From Phymatolithon calcareum (Eukaryota; Rhodophyta; Florideophyceae; Hapalidiales), in assembly GCA_977006965.1 (NCBI GenBank), contig OZ345352.1:310001-374000 (forward strand): a stretch of DNA of 64,000 nt, given 5' to 3'. Positions 10,262-20,632 of this stretch are shown here, in pieces; position 1 is the stretch's first letter; each line of letters begins with the position of its first letter. The notes under the pieces are model-generated. The model saw only the letters and a list, made by a program, of their open reading frames with translations, was not told where the DNA came from and made no database searches. A program made the position numbers and the translations under genes.

Positions 10262-12768
10262 TTCTCCGTGGAAAACCTCTTAGAATGCATTTATCTGGTG
10301 AAGGAGGGACTGGAAAGTCGAGGATAGTTGAAGCAATTCGATTTCTTGCAATTGGGTGGGGATATCCTGACGCTGTTGTCACAGTTGCTCCAACTGGTAT
10401 TGCTGCAGTATTAGTTGATGGAGAGACAGTTCATTCTAAGCTACAAATATTTCAAAATAAGGAACCAACAATGAAACAATTAGAAGAATGGTCAAGAGTT
10501 AACATGGTTATTTGGGACGAGTTTAGTATGACAGGACAGACTCTATTTTCAAAGGCAATGAAGAAAATCAAAGCATTCTTGGGAACTGAGAAAGGTAGCG
10601 ATGCCAGAATTCACATATTAACTGCAGGTGACTTCGCACAGCATCCTCCTTGCTTCGAAAAGTTTGTATTCTCGCCTCCTGCAATCGTAGAGACAAACTC
10701 TTTCCTATTGGATAGCGTAAGTTAAGCTGGAAAAGAATCAAGTGTACGCGGAAGCACCTCCAGAAAATCAAACGCAAATGTGACTAACATCACAGGCTAC
10801 CACATTTGGCAATCATTCAAAATTGTTGTCAAGCTTAAAGAGAATATGAGACACCTATCCGATCCGTCTTATGGAAGTATCCTAAAAAGACTGCGAACTG
10901 GTGATCAAACAGTTCAAGATTTTGAAGTCTTGAAAACCAGATTTTTGGATCCATTGTGCCCTACTTCTGAAGTACAAAAGCAATTTAGGAATAGACAAGA
11001 GAAAAATGTATCCTTTCCCATTGCTGTCCAAGCGAATCGTAGCAGACATTCTATAAATTGGCTCAGTACCTCTGAGATATCTCAAAATAGTTCTGAAGTT
11101 GAAATACCTATTGTATGTCCGGCCCAATTTAGTGCCACAAAGAGAGGTGCAAAACCAACCATGGAGCAACTGGAAGATCTTCTAAAACTTGGAGATAATA
11201 AATTGCAAAGATTATCCCCATTGCTTCCCATTTTTCCAGGTATTCGCGTTTTTATAACTCGGAATATTTGCCCAAAACTTGGACTTGCTAATGGGTCAGT
11301 CGGAGCTGTACTCGGGTGTCAGTTTCCTGAGAATGTCGCTTTTCGCACAATTTTAGTTAAGGGTGCTCCAATGAAGATTTCATCCACAATTCCGGAAGTT
11401 GTATTTGTGTCCGTGGAGCAAGCAAAATTAAAGACGCGCTTTCCAAATATACCAGAAATCTACCCTAATAATACGATTCCAATACTACCATATTCAGTTA
11501 CTGTGCGCTTGTCGTGTCTACGTAACAGAAATTTCAGTACATAAGTGACACAGATTCCAATATCTTCATCATTTGCAGCGACTACCAACAAACTTCAAGG
11601 AACAACATGTGATGCAATTTTGTCGTACAGTGTTAATGAACCTGGTAGACAACCAACATCGCTCTATGTATTGGCTTCTCGCGTTAAAACATTAGAAGGT
11701 CTTTTTCTCTGCAAAAAACTCACAGAGGAAGACTTTAAATATTTCAGGCCCTCTCAAGAGGTTCCTAATGAAGAAGAAAGACTTGACGAGCTCTGTACAC
11801 GAACACTGGAGAATTTCATGAATGGAACAATACTTCCGGATGAAGTAAATAATGAGATTCAGAACCTGACGAGAGTAGAAGAGAACGACCGTGAAGAAAC
11901 AATAATTGACCTTTATCCACCTAAAAATATCGAAAAATCGGAAAAAAATGTGATTCATCAATCGCTTAAAATCCCCGCACATAATATTTCCGATTTCGGA
12001 AGCTTATGTTTCGAATTGCTCGTACCTCATTTTCACTCTCAAACAGTTATGAGAATAAATTCTGTCCACAGATTACTTGTAAGTTGTAATTTCAGAGATC
12101 CTGCTCTTCCAATATCCTCACTCATAACCGATGGTGTTTCTAGACACCCTACACTATGGAAACCTGTTGATGCTCCAGGTGATGGGAATTGCTGGATATA
12201 TGCAACTGTTCTCTCCATTTACTACTGCACTTTGAGTTTAGGAAACGCTTTATATTGGAATCCACAAGATTGTAGAAGAAAAATATCTTCCCTTCTTTCC
12301 GAAGTGTCAAAATCCGATCAGCAGAAAAAACATAGCTTTCTACGAAATATGAACCTATTAACCTCTCGTCGAGGAGTGGCTCTACAGCAATTTTCTACTG
12401 CAATGGGATACAACAACTCATTAGAAAAGTTGTCTTCGTTTCTAATGATTGGAACTCCTAATATTTGCTTGTGGGCTGCTGACATTGGTGATGAAATGAA
12501 CTTGCTTTCGCTTATATTAAATCAAAGCATTATATCTTATAGTCTTTCTTCAACAAGAACACATCAATCTACCTTAGATCTAAATTCAAATATTGGTCCT
12601 TTGTCCCCGACTTCAGTCTACAGTCCATATCCGGATATTACTCTGGAGAAGGCAGCAGAACCATTTCAAATTCCAATACTTTTCTCAGACGGTAACCACT
12701 TTCAGTGTCTAATCCTTCCGTCAGATTTTGATATTTTCTCATTGCCTTCATGGGATTTTAATACTTAG
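10262..12768 (+). pseudogene. Helitron PIF1-type helicase fused to OTU protease
   Basis: From about 10262 the frame reads as a PIF1-family 5'-3' DNA helicase. Walker A is GEGGTGKS, motif Ia is VAPTGIAAV, Walker B is VIWDEFSM and motif III is GDFAQHPP. Later come LKENMRH, and near the end the TTNKLQGTT and LYVLASRVK motifs. In-phase stops at 10723 and 11542 each sit where a glutamine codon is plausible. The last 200 residues form an OTU-type cysteine protease domain with DGNCWIYA (catalytic Cys, about residue 216 counted from 11545) and DGNHF (catalytic His, about residue 385). OTU domains are known in some Helitrons; their role there is unproven. GTAAGT at 10718 could mimic an intron start, but coding continues in phase. 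Confidence 0.85.
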
Positions 12769-13199
12769 AAATTTTTGCGTACCGTTTTCCTCGTTTAAAA
12801 ATACGAATCAAGGGTATCTCACTCACATTTTCTGGCGTGCAGTTAAGATATAGTACTGATTGCACGTGAAGAGAGAAAGTGTAATCCCCGTGCCGCTATT
12901 ATTGAATATTTTACTGTCCGAAGTGCGAAAAGCAGGTACTTTTTGAATCTATTATGATAATTTATTGCTTTCAATAGCCGTTCCAGTACACTGGCCACCA
13001 TATCGCACCACCGATAGTATGAATAATATGTGCACAAACCGTCACAGTATATGCGAGAGACAGGAATTGCTTCTCCGAAGAGGATACCTGATTCTTCGAA
13101 TAGACAACAGACCCAATTGAATAAATTATAAAACTTTCAAAAATGGTACATCACATTCTAAATCTCTGAATATCAAATAAACAAGTTCTCTCGAAATAA
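12769..13199. other. No supported gene
   Basis: Short gap between the Helitron coding remains and the STAND fragment. A true Helitron 3' end (hairpin plus CTRR) should lie here if the element is complete, but I could not identify one with confidence. Confidence 0.4.
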
Positions 13200-13690
13200 G
13201 TCCCAACATCCCACCGATCTTACCACGTGCATGTGTCCAACGCCCATCCAACAAAAGACCACTAAGCTCCGTCATCATATCTGCAGACACCAGGTGTCTG
13301 CCAAGTACCACATGGATATATCTTCCTCTCCACCGGACCGCCACCCTCTCGGTTTCTTAGTCAACAACATTCTCTCAAATGAATCACATTGATCTGCAAC
13401 CAACGATTTTCCACACGTGCTCAGTTCCGGTGCCGGATATCCGTTCAGAAGCTGTGTGCACCATACTGACTTGTCTTCATTGCTCCACCTGTCGTTTACA
13501 AAAGTCCAATTACATATCATACACCATGAGACCTCCTTCTTTCCCCCACACTTCTGCTGTCTACTATGGAAAATGCTATCACCAGTTTCCAACCTAGTTT
13601 CTAAAGATTATTTCACTTTATTGGTACTAGAACCAGAAGAGTACGATTCCTAATTTTAAAAGTTCGAACTCAGAACTCGTTTTATTTAAC
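13200..13690 (-). pseudogene. STAND NB-ARC/WD40 family fragment (helical linker)
   Basis: Minus-strand frames (13126-13344 and 13275-13592, joined by a frame change) match the helical segment that follows the NB-ARC module in Apaf-1-like STAND proteins. Seen: CTQLLNGYP, DSFERMLLTKKPR, then LADTWCLQ, LSGLLLDGRWTHARGKIGG. The same succession occurs on the plus strand at 16772-16981 and 18170-18460. The fragment ends abruptly near 13200, and no WD40 repeats follow. It is an inverted partial copy of the plus-strand gene at 15.6-17 kb and cannot make a working protein. Confidence 0.6.
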
Positions 13691-13795
13691 GTATGTCGGT
13701 TAAATTTAGAGTTCAATTTTTTAAAAAACATTACACAAAATTTAATTTAAAAAACTAAAGTTATGGTACTGCACGAGCCTGCGAGCCCACAATTA
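13200..13795. repeat. Left arm of a ~600-bp inverted duplication
   Basis: Read on the minus strand, 13200-13795 matches 15565-15972 joined to 16772-16981 (the hAT element at 15973-16763 interrupts the other arm). The match covers both the STAND gene fragment and the TIR-like end of the R2 element (ACTAAAGTTATGGTACTGC). The paralogous uninterrupted site reads straight across the hAT target, which proves the insertion. Confidence 0.8.
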
Positions 13796-15605
13796 TGCTA
13801 TATACCAGGATGTAGTTTTTGGTTTCGGAATGTGATTGGAAGAGTGCACATTTTTAACTCTGTTTCACCCATTGCGGCTTTATCTGTTTGAATATTAAAT
13901 CCTTACCTTTGGCAGTGAGTTTAGATAACCAAGCAAGTGAAATTTTATCTCCTGTCGTTTATGGCACTAACTTAAACTATGAAAATATCAATGGTGTTGT
14001 AAGAGGACAGCTCAGCATTATTTCTGAAATCGTTACGTTGAAAAAACTAAAGTAATGGACAAGTGTGAGGGGCGAGTCTACCAATTCTTCAAATTGACAC
14101 TAAGTACAGTAGAACTCACAGAGACTGTCAGTTCGTTTAATCAGTACTACATGGCACAAGAAAACTATTGATTCGCAGTACAGGCAAATACATGACACTT
14201 GTCGAAACCTGCCAGGCTCACAATACTTCGCAACACACATCACACATGGTGAAACCCTCTTATAGGACACTGGTGCGACTATTGGGCTAGCTGGCGGTGC
14301 TAGTGGAGTGGAAAATCATTTCCAAATGCGACTCTGCAAGTTTTGTGAGAATAGTGTCAGCGAAGCACTTCAAAATGCCTCCTTAAAAGTCTCATACACG
14401 TTCACGGAACCCTTGGATCACATTTGTTGAAGCCTGCCACGCTCACAATACATCTGAACACACCTCACAAACAGCAAAGCCTCCGTCTTACACGATTCTT
14501 TGTAACTATTGGCAAGCTGGTGGTGGTCGAGGAGTTGCAAATCAATTCAATATGCAAAATCTTCAAATCATCTTACAATATAAGTTAGGGAGGCGAGTCA
14601 AAGAGCCTCTTTGAAAGTCTCAAAGAAGGCGGCAATCAACAGAATTTCTAAAATGTCCAACTTTTTCAATACCCAAGATATTGGCGAACACAAAACATTT
14701 TCAACTTTTTTAAATTGCAAAATCTACATATTTTAATCTCTGAATCGTCCAATGAAAGCAAAGAACGCGATGAATTTTGTCCAATCATTTAGACTATCCC
14801 GTCCAATGAAATGGCAGAACCTGATGAATGTGGTCCAATCAATTCGACGATCTCGTCCAATCAAATTCGATAAACTCATCAAATTAGATTCTTAGAAAAA
14901 TGGGTGTCATAACTCAATATCTCCTCTAATACCATAATTGGCTAGCTGTTGGTGTTCGTGAAGTGGCAATTCAAATTAAAATGTCAAATATGTAAATATT
15001 TTTAGAATATAAGTCAAGGAGGTGGATCAGAACATCTCGTTGAGACCATAATTGGCTAGCTGGTGGTGTTCGTGGAGTGGCAATTCAAATTAAAATGCCA
15101 AATATGTAAATATTTTTAGAATATAAGTCAAGGAGACGGATCAGAAAGCCTCTTTGAAACCATAATTGGCTAGCTGGTGGTGTTCGTGGAGTGGCAATTC
15201 AAATTAAAATGCCATCTATGTAAATATTTTTAGAATATAAGTCAAAGATGCGGATCAGAACGCCTCTTTCAAAGTATCAAAGAAGGCGGCATTCTTCAGA
15301 ATTTCTGAAACGTCCAACTTTTCAATGGCCAAAATATTGGCGAACAGGAAAAATTATCAATTATTTTAAGTTGCAAAATCTACTAATTTTAATCTCTGAG
15401 AGGTCCAATGAAATCACAGATCGTGATAAATGTGATCCAATCATTTCGATATCTCGTCCAATGAAATCACTGACTCGATGACTGTGGTCCAATCATTTCG
15501 ACCGTCTCGTCCAATGAAATTAGTTTTTGTCATAACTCAACATCTCCTCTAATACCATAATTGGTGGGCTCGCAGGCTCGCGCAGTACCATATCTTTAGT
15601 TTTTA
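13757..15605. mobile_element. R2 repeat element, copy A, with TIR-like ends
   Basis: Both ends carry the same inverted sequence, beginning AACTAAAGTTATGGTACTGC on the left and its near-complement on the right, followed by GCGAGCCCAC. The interior is non-coding and built from repeated modules starting TTGGCTAGCTGGTGGTG (about 14275, 14512, 14937, 15051, 15165). Shared internal blocks include CTTTGAAAGTCTCAAAGAAG and several ~45-50-bp units with TGTGGTCCAATCATTTCGA. Copies B (22155-22690) and C (27798-28580) share these modules. No transposase is visible, so it is a non-autonomous element of unknown superfamily. Confidence 0.6.
14931..15272. repeat. 114-bp direct tandem repeat, 3 copies
   Basis: ACCATAATTGGCTAGCTG starts at 14931, 15045 and 15159, exactly 114 bp apart, each followed by the same body up to GGATCAGAA. 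The copies differ by few bases, so the expansion is younger than the R2 element as a whole. Confidence 0.85.
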
Positions 15606-16293
15606 AAATTAAATTTATTGTTTAATATTTTTTTAAAAAATTGTACTCTAAACGCAACCGACAGACGTTAAATGGTGTTCTAAATTCATATTGTAAAAAC
15701 GAGTTCTGAGTTTGAACTTCTAACATATGGAATCGTACTCTCCTGGTTTTGGTACCAATAAAATGGACTAATCTTTGGAAAATAGGGTAGTAACTGCTGA
15801 TAACAGTTTCCATAGTACTCAGCATAAGGGTGGGGAAAGAAGGTGGTCTCATGCTGCATGATTTGTAATTGTGCTTTTGTAAACGACAGTCGGAGCAATG
15901 AAGACAATGTCAGTATGGTACAGATAGCTTCTGAACCGATATCTGGCACCGGATCTGAGCACGTGTGGAGAACAGGCTTGGAACCAATTTGATTGCAATT
16001 CCAATTAATGGCAATTAATTGCAATTCGAATTAATTGTACAATAGACTCGTGACTGAAATTTGCGAGGTATGATGAGCATCTAATTGCAATGTGTATTTC
16101 TCACGAAGATTCAATTGAGATACGTATTGCGCTACGTTTTTCTCTATTTATATGCTGAATCAGAAAAAAGCTACGTTTTCTTACGCATTCGATGGATTTG
16201 AATACGTACCCCTTTTGTACTTTCAACATACGTCTATGTTAGCACATTGCATCAGATAAATGTGGCTGCTGCATAGAAGTACGATGGTACTCC

Positions 16294-16300
16294 TATAAAA
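16294..16300 (+). promoter_or_regulatory. TATA-like box of the hAT transposase remnant
   Basis: TATAAAA lies 45 bp upstream of the ATG at 16345 inside the hAT element, a plausible distance for a core promoter that would have driven the transposase. Inference from position only. Confidence 0.35.
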
Positions 16301-16344
16301 GCCAAAGAGACTGCTAAATTAATATCGCCAGGGCCAAATTCATC

Positions 16345-16612
16345 ATGTCGCCTCCATCACGCAAACCGTCGAAGAAAGAGGTGGTCCTACTTCTCATGAA
16401 GAAGCACGATGTCAATATTCGTCGAGGATCCGGTGTTCGAACAAATGTGACTTTTCAAGTGTTTCAGTGCCCGGGTGGAGAGACATGCACCTCCCAGTCA
16501 CAACCGGAGCTCGTTTTTTGAGCACAACAAGGGCTACACAAACCCCTACAACCATCTCAAGTCGTGCCTGGTGAGCGGAAACGAAGAAGAGTTAGGCTTA
16601 GCTAATTGGTAA
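16345..16612 (+). pseudogene. hAT transposase N-terminus with BED zinc finger
   Basis: An ATG at 16345 opens a basic N-terminus followed by a CPGGETC pair of cysteines, and stops at 16519-16521. In the next frame the protein continues as FFEHNKGYTNPYNHLKSCL, which provides the His and Cys that complete a BED-type C2HC finger. One frameshift lies at a run of T around 16514-16519. The frame ends near 16612, at the start of the right terminal region, so the DDE catalytic core and dimerisation domain are deleted. The fragment matches the organisation of the remnant at 42100-42515. BED fingers bind the ends of hAT elements. Confidence 0.65.
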
Positions 16613-16771
16613 ACGAATTGCAGGAAAGGGTAGGAATTGCAGTATCGATTGCAGTAGGGATTGCCAATTGCAGTTTAAATGAAAAGAAGAAGCGACGAAC
16701 AGTTGAATTGCATGATTGCTCTTTCCAGCAGCAATTCCAGCAATTAAATTGGTTCCAAGCCTGGTGGAGAA

Positions 16772-17550
16772 TCGTTGGTTGCAGATCAATGTTATTCATT
16801 TGAACGAATGTTGTTGACTAAGAAACCGAGAGCGTGGTGGTCTGTAGGAGAGGGGGATATATCCATATGTAACTTGGCAGACACCTGGTGTCTGCAGATT
16901 TGATGATGGAGCTTGGTGGTCTTTTGTTGGATGGGCGTTGGACACATGAACTTGGTAAGATCGGTGCGGTGTTGGGACTGAAATCAGAGTTTGATTGTTT
17001 TCTGACTCTTAGGGACGAACTTGTTCCACAAAGAATCCGACATGGCTTCAAATTGCTTTCGAAAGCAATACAGTTGTCGTGGGCAAGAGTAGCGGAGAGG
17101 CAGCGACCGTTTCTGTTCTCAGTGTGCAAACGACTGTTCAACGGAGAACGCAGTTGTAGAAGCGCACTTGAAAAGCGTGGAATGGCACACACCAAAGCCA
17201 TATTTGCGATTCGTGAACCTGTTTTACCAAGGTCCGCAAAGCGCGCAGGTCATAGACATCCCCGTGGGAGGGTATTGCGATGTAGTTGATTGTTCTCCAT
17301 GTGGACGTTTTGTCGCATCAGGCGCACACAGTAATGGTGTATTCGCAGATGCGTCGACATGTGACATATTGAAGGGGCTGAAAGGACATACTGACGTTGT
17401 ATTGTGTGTATTGTTTGCTGCTTCGAACAATTGTCTCAGGGTCGGATGATGGATCGATCGAAGTCTGGGAATGGGAGACATTTGAGTCGCCAGTGCGTGT
17501 TCTAGAAGAGCACAGCAAGGGGGAACGGGCGTTACTGTGAGCAGCGGATG
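16772..17550 (+). pseudogene. STAND NB-ARC/WD40 gene, copy 1 (helical linker and first WD40)
   Basis: Broken frames on the plus strand read, in order: TLLTKKPRAWWSVGEGD, a helical part LMMELGGLLLDGRWTHELG (about 16900-16960), and a linker to about 17220. The first WD40 blades follow: VVDCSPCGRFVASG, then LKGHTDVVLCVLF, SDDGSIEVWEW. This is the post-NB-ARC helical region and the start of the beta-propeller of an Apaf-1-like STAND protein, a class that acts as ligand-triggered NTPase switches. Several frame changes and stops are present. Homology to copy 2 ends near 17548, where sequence from the NB-ARC part of copy 2 begins, so the rest of the propeller has been lost at a recombination or deletion junction. 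Confidence 0.65.
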
Positions 17551-20075
17551 CACTAGGGGACGGGTCTGTGAGGATGTTTATGATGCATGCGAAACAAGAT
17601 GCTGCGATGTACGGGCTTGCAGAAGTCACCGGGAACGTGAGAAAGAGTATTGCGATGATCCTAAAGAATTGCGGCGCGTTGCCGATAGCACTGGTAGTTG
17701 CAGAAAGCGCAGTTGGTTTCATCGCAAGTGAATATGGAGATTTTGAACGTGCATGCGGCGAACATGCTTCACTGCTGGAGAAGCAGAGCATTGAATTTGG
17801 GGAAGAGCAAGGCCCAGGGGGCCGGAGCTTGAACGCAGAACTCTCCCAAAGCCTTAAAATCGTGGAAGAAATATTTGTAAAGCTGCTGAAAACGCATGGT
17901 GTTGTGGTGGACCACACGATCGCCGATCTGTACACAAGTCTTTGCGTGATGCGAAACCAGGCTTGGATGCCCATTTCAGTCTTAAGCCGAATGTGGAACG
18001 TCGACAAAGGATTTCGTTTGGCAGTCGTGCGCCTTCTCAATGGGTCGAGCCTTCTAAAGCTCACCTCTCGGGACGATGGAGAAGGGCGGGGAAAGATATC
18101 GGTCTTATGCTGCACGATCTAGAATTGGAGTTTTTTAAACGACAGGGGGAAAGGATGAAGACAAGCTCGATATGTTATACACAGCCTCTGAATGGATATA
18201 TGTCATCGAAACTGGACATATTTGAAGGTTCGTTGATTGGAGATCAAGGTGATTCATTTGAGTGAACGTTGTTGGCACAGAAATTGAGACCATGGTGGGC
18301 CGTCGGAGAGGACGGATTTATTCTTCTCGAACTTGGCAGAAACCTGGTGTCTGCAGATTTGGTGATGGAGCTTGACGTTCTTTTTTTGGATGCTCGTTGG
18401 ACTTATGCATGTGGTGATATCGGTGGTATTTTGGCACCGAAAGCAGACTTTGACTGTCTGCTGACGCCTGGGGACGAACTTATTCTACAAAGAGCGATAC
18501 AGAGCTTCGAAATGCTTTGGAAAGGAATAAAATTTTCGTGGGGTTGAATAAAGGAAGGAGAGCGACAGTTTCTGTTCCAAGCGTGCAGACGGCTCTTAAA
18601 GACAAGGACGGAGATCGCGGATGTAGACGCGTACTTGAAAAGCGTCGAATCGTACACACAAAGTCGTATTTGGAACCCATGAACTCTTTTTTCCGGATTC
18701 GCGCAGCGCGCAGATCGTGGAGATTCCCGTGAAAAGAAAGTGCTGGATAGTTGATTGCTCTCCGTGTGGACGTCTTGTCGTATCAGGATCAGGCAGTGAT
18801 GTTGTAGTCATAGATGCGTCGATAGGTGACATATCGAAGCGGCGGAAAGGACACAATGAGACGGTAAGATGCTTATCGTTTGCTGCTGCATCCAAAACAA
18901 TCGTCTTTGGGTCGGATGACAAATCGATCGCAGTCTGAGAGTGGGCGACAACTGAGTCGCCTGTGCGCGTTTTCGAAGAGCACAGCGAGCGGGTATGGGG
19001 CGTTGCTGTGAGTAGCGATAGTGAGAAGATATTTTCGTTTGCTGAGGATCGTACGTTGATGATTTGTGGAGGCGAGCATCAGTGCACAGATTCGAGAAGT
19101 CCTGCAGCAGTGGAGTGTCGATTGTGTCACTGTTTCGAATGACGACCAATCGGTTGCAACGGGTCTGATTGATGGAACACCGAAACTCTTGGACAGTTGC
19201 ATAGGGAGCTCTATTTTCAAAGATGCCGACGCGCACGGGGATTGCATAAGTTCTGTTGCATTCAGTGGGACGGGCCAACGGTTGCTGACGGGATCAGATG
19301 ACAATACAATTCGTGTGTGGCACAAGGGAGCATGGACGAGTATCGGTCAGCCGTTTGAAGGACACACGGATTGGGTGAATTGTGCTAGATTCAGTCCTGA
19401 TGGAAGTCAAATTGCATCAGAACCCATGATGGCACTGTTCGATTGTGGGACGCCAACAGTGGGAGAAATTCGTGGGCATCCGAAAGTGTGCACTGCTACG
19501 TAACAAGTGTTTCGTTCCTCCTAACGGGGAAACAATAATTTCCGGGTCTTTTGATGGTATTGTTCGAATTTGGGACACACGCGTGGAAGCAGAAGCAACT
19601 GAGTTTGATTATGGACATTCCGCACGGGTGTGGGCTGTTTCATTAAGCCGTGATGGTTTCTAGTTGCGTCTGCGTCGGAAGATGGAATGGTACGTTTGTG
19701 GGACTCCTGTACGGGCAATCAGATTGGTAGCCCAATGGACAGGCACACAGATGAAGTGCATTCCGATTCGTTCAGTGATGACGGGCGACAGGTGGTCTCC
19801 GGTTCTCGTGACAGAACTGTTCGACTGTGGGATGCAGAGATGGTTTCTCAAACTGGGAATGCTCTTCAAGGTCACAGAGTTGCGGTATTTCGTTCAGTTC
19901 GAACGGTTAACGGATCGTTTCGGGATGGGCGAACAAAACTGTTCGCATCTGGGGCGTCGAATTAAGAATGCAAATTGAAGATGCCTTGGAAGAGCACAAG
20001 ACGTATGTTGAGGCGGTATCTGAAAGCAGTGACGGGCCGCACGTTGTGTCCTGAGGCCGTGATGGCGTAGTCATC
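17551..20075 (+). pseudogene. STAND NB-ARC/WD40 gene, copy 2 (Apaf-1-like)
   Basis: The best-preserved STAND copy. It starts inside NB-ARC: CGALPIALVVAESAV (GLPLAL-like motif, about 17670-17715) and DLYTSLCVMRNQAWMPISVL (winged-helix start, about 17925-17985). Then come LMLHDLELEFFKRQ (about 18105-18145) and the Apaf-1-type helical segment with RPWWAVGEDGF and LFLDARWTYACGDIGG. About eight or nine WD40 blades follow (for example TGSDDNTIRVW, SGSFDGIVRIWD, SGSRDRTVRLWD) to about 20075. Walker A and Walker B, which should precede 17551, are missing. Frame changes occur near 18120, 18260, 18545, 18935, 19500 and 19660. Such proteins sense signals and oligomerise in cell death or defence in other organisms; a defence role here is inference only. 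Confidence 0.75.
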
Positions 20076-20291
20076 ATTTTTAATTGAGACAAGTGAAATT
20101 GTGTTTGGAAATCGGGCCAAGGATCGGGTGATTGCAAGCATGGCGTATGAAGTGACGGACACGGAAGCAGAGATGATTTTTCGGAATTGTAGACAGCAAA
20201 CACCGCATGTATGGCCGCATTCTTTCCCCGCATATGCGGCAGAAGGGGATATATATATTGATTTTATTTTAAAAGCTCCCAAAGCCTCAAG

Positions 20292-20489
20292 TTGAGTAAC
20301 AGGGCAGCTTCTCGATGTTTTCGATACTCATCTCTCTACAATCCTTCTAATATCTCCTTAATGTGCCAATTATGCGGCAGAAGCATACGACCACAATTTC
20401 TCGGTTTATGCGATCGTACCCGCAGAAGACACTCTACTTGGGAATTTCCTGTTCGCTTGTGTACAAACGAGTGCTCTCGCAAATTCTAA
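20292..20489 (+). CDS. Small Cys-rich ORF, possible zinc finger
   Basis: A 65-residue frame contains MCQLCGRSIRP, then GLCDRT, then LCTNECSRKF at the C-terminus: cysteine pairs spaced as in small zinc-binding modules. The frame is complete (stop at 20487-20489), but the start is unclear. An in-frame ATG just before CQLCGR would give a ~42-residue product. It lies just after the STAND pseudogene, and no family is recognised. It may be chance. Confidence 0.25.
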   Translation: MSNRAASRCFRYSSLYNPSNISLMCQLCGRSIRPQFLGLCDRTRRRHSTWEFPVRLCTNECSRKF

Positions 20490-20632
20490 GCCGATGTAAG
20501 TAAATCCGCAAGGCTGATTCCGAACCGCTTAGGGAGGTGACACTGACAGTCTGGTCGCCACGCACGCACCCGTCAGTGCACGCAAGGGGATAGGACCCGT
20601 CCGAAACGAGGACTGTGGAGGTTTCCGGGTTG

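Larger units (their letters stand above)
8063..12768 (+). mobile_element. Decayed Helitron (rolling-circle transposon)
   Basis: The plus strand carries, in the order known for Helitrons, a zinc-ribbon segment, the later part of the Rep nuclease, a PIF1-type helicase and a C-terminal OTU cysteine protease. After allowing for the stops at 9414, 10194, 10723 and 11542 and one frame change near 10262-10285, the protein can be followed to 12768. The HUH part of Rep is absent between the zinc ribbon and the Rep remainder, so an internal deletion is likely. I did not find convincing TC and CTRR ends, so the limits given are those of the coding remains only. Codons are AT-rich compared with the Copia element at 35-41 kb. 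Confidence 0.85.
15973..16763 (+). mobile_element. hAT-type DNA transposon, internally deleted, intact ends
   Basis: The 791-bp element has perfect 18-bp terminal inverted repeats, CAGGCTTGGAACCAATTT at 15973-15990 and its complement at 16746-16763. It is flanked by an exact 8-bp direct repeat, GTGGAGAA, at 15965-15972 and 16764-16771. An 8-bp duplication and CAG-starting ends are the hallmarks of hAT elements. Removing the element and one duplication restores the sequence seen in the uninterrupted paralogous arm near 13410-13425. Inside is the start of a transposase with a BED-type zinc finger but no catalytic domain, so it cannot move by itself. Its ends are rich in AATTG words that form nested inverted repeats. 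Confidence 0.9.
15565..16981. repeat. Right arm of the inverted duplication (split by hAT)
   Basis: This arm runs from GTGGGCTCGCAGGCTCGCGC (15565) outward through a decayed STAND segment and, after the hAT insertion, on to about 16981. There homology with the left arm stops. To the right the STAND gene continues, so this arm probably keeps the ancestral context and the left arm is the copy. Confidence 0.75.

Noticed and set aside
10715-10797. Possible intron (GTAAGT ... CACAG) in the Helitron helicase
   Set aside because: The frame continues in phase through the interval with sensible coding sequence, so a single nonsense change explains it better.
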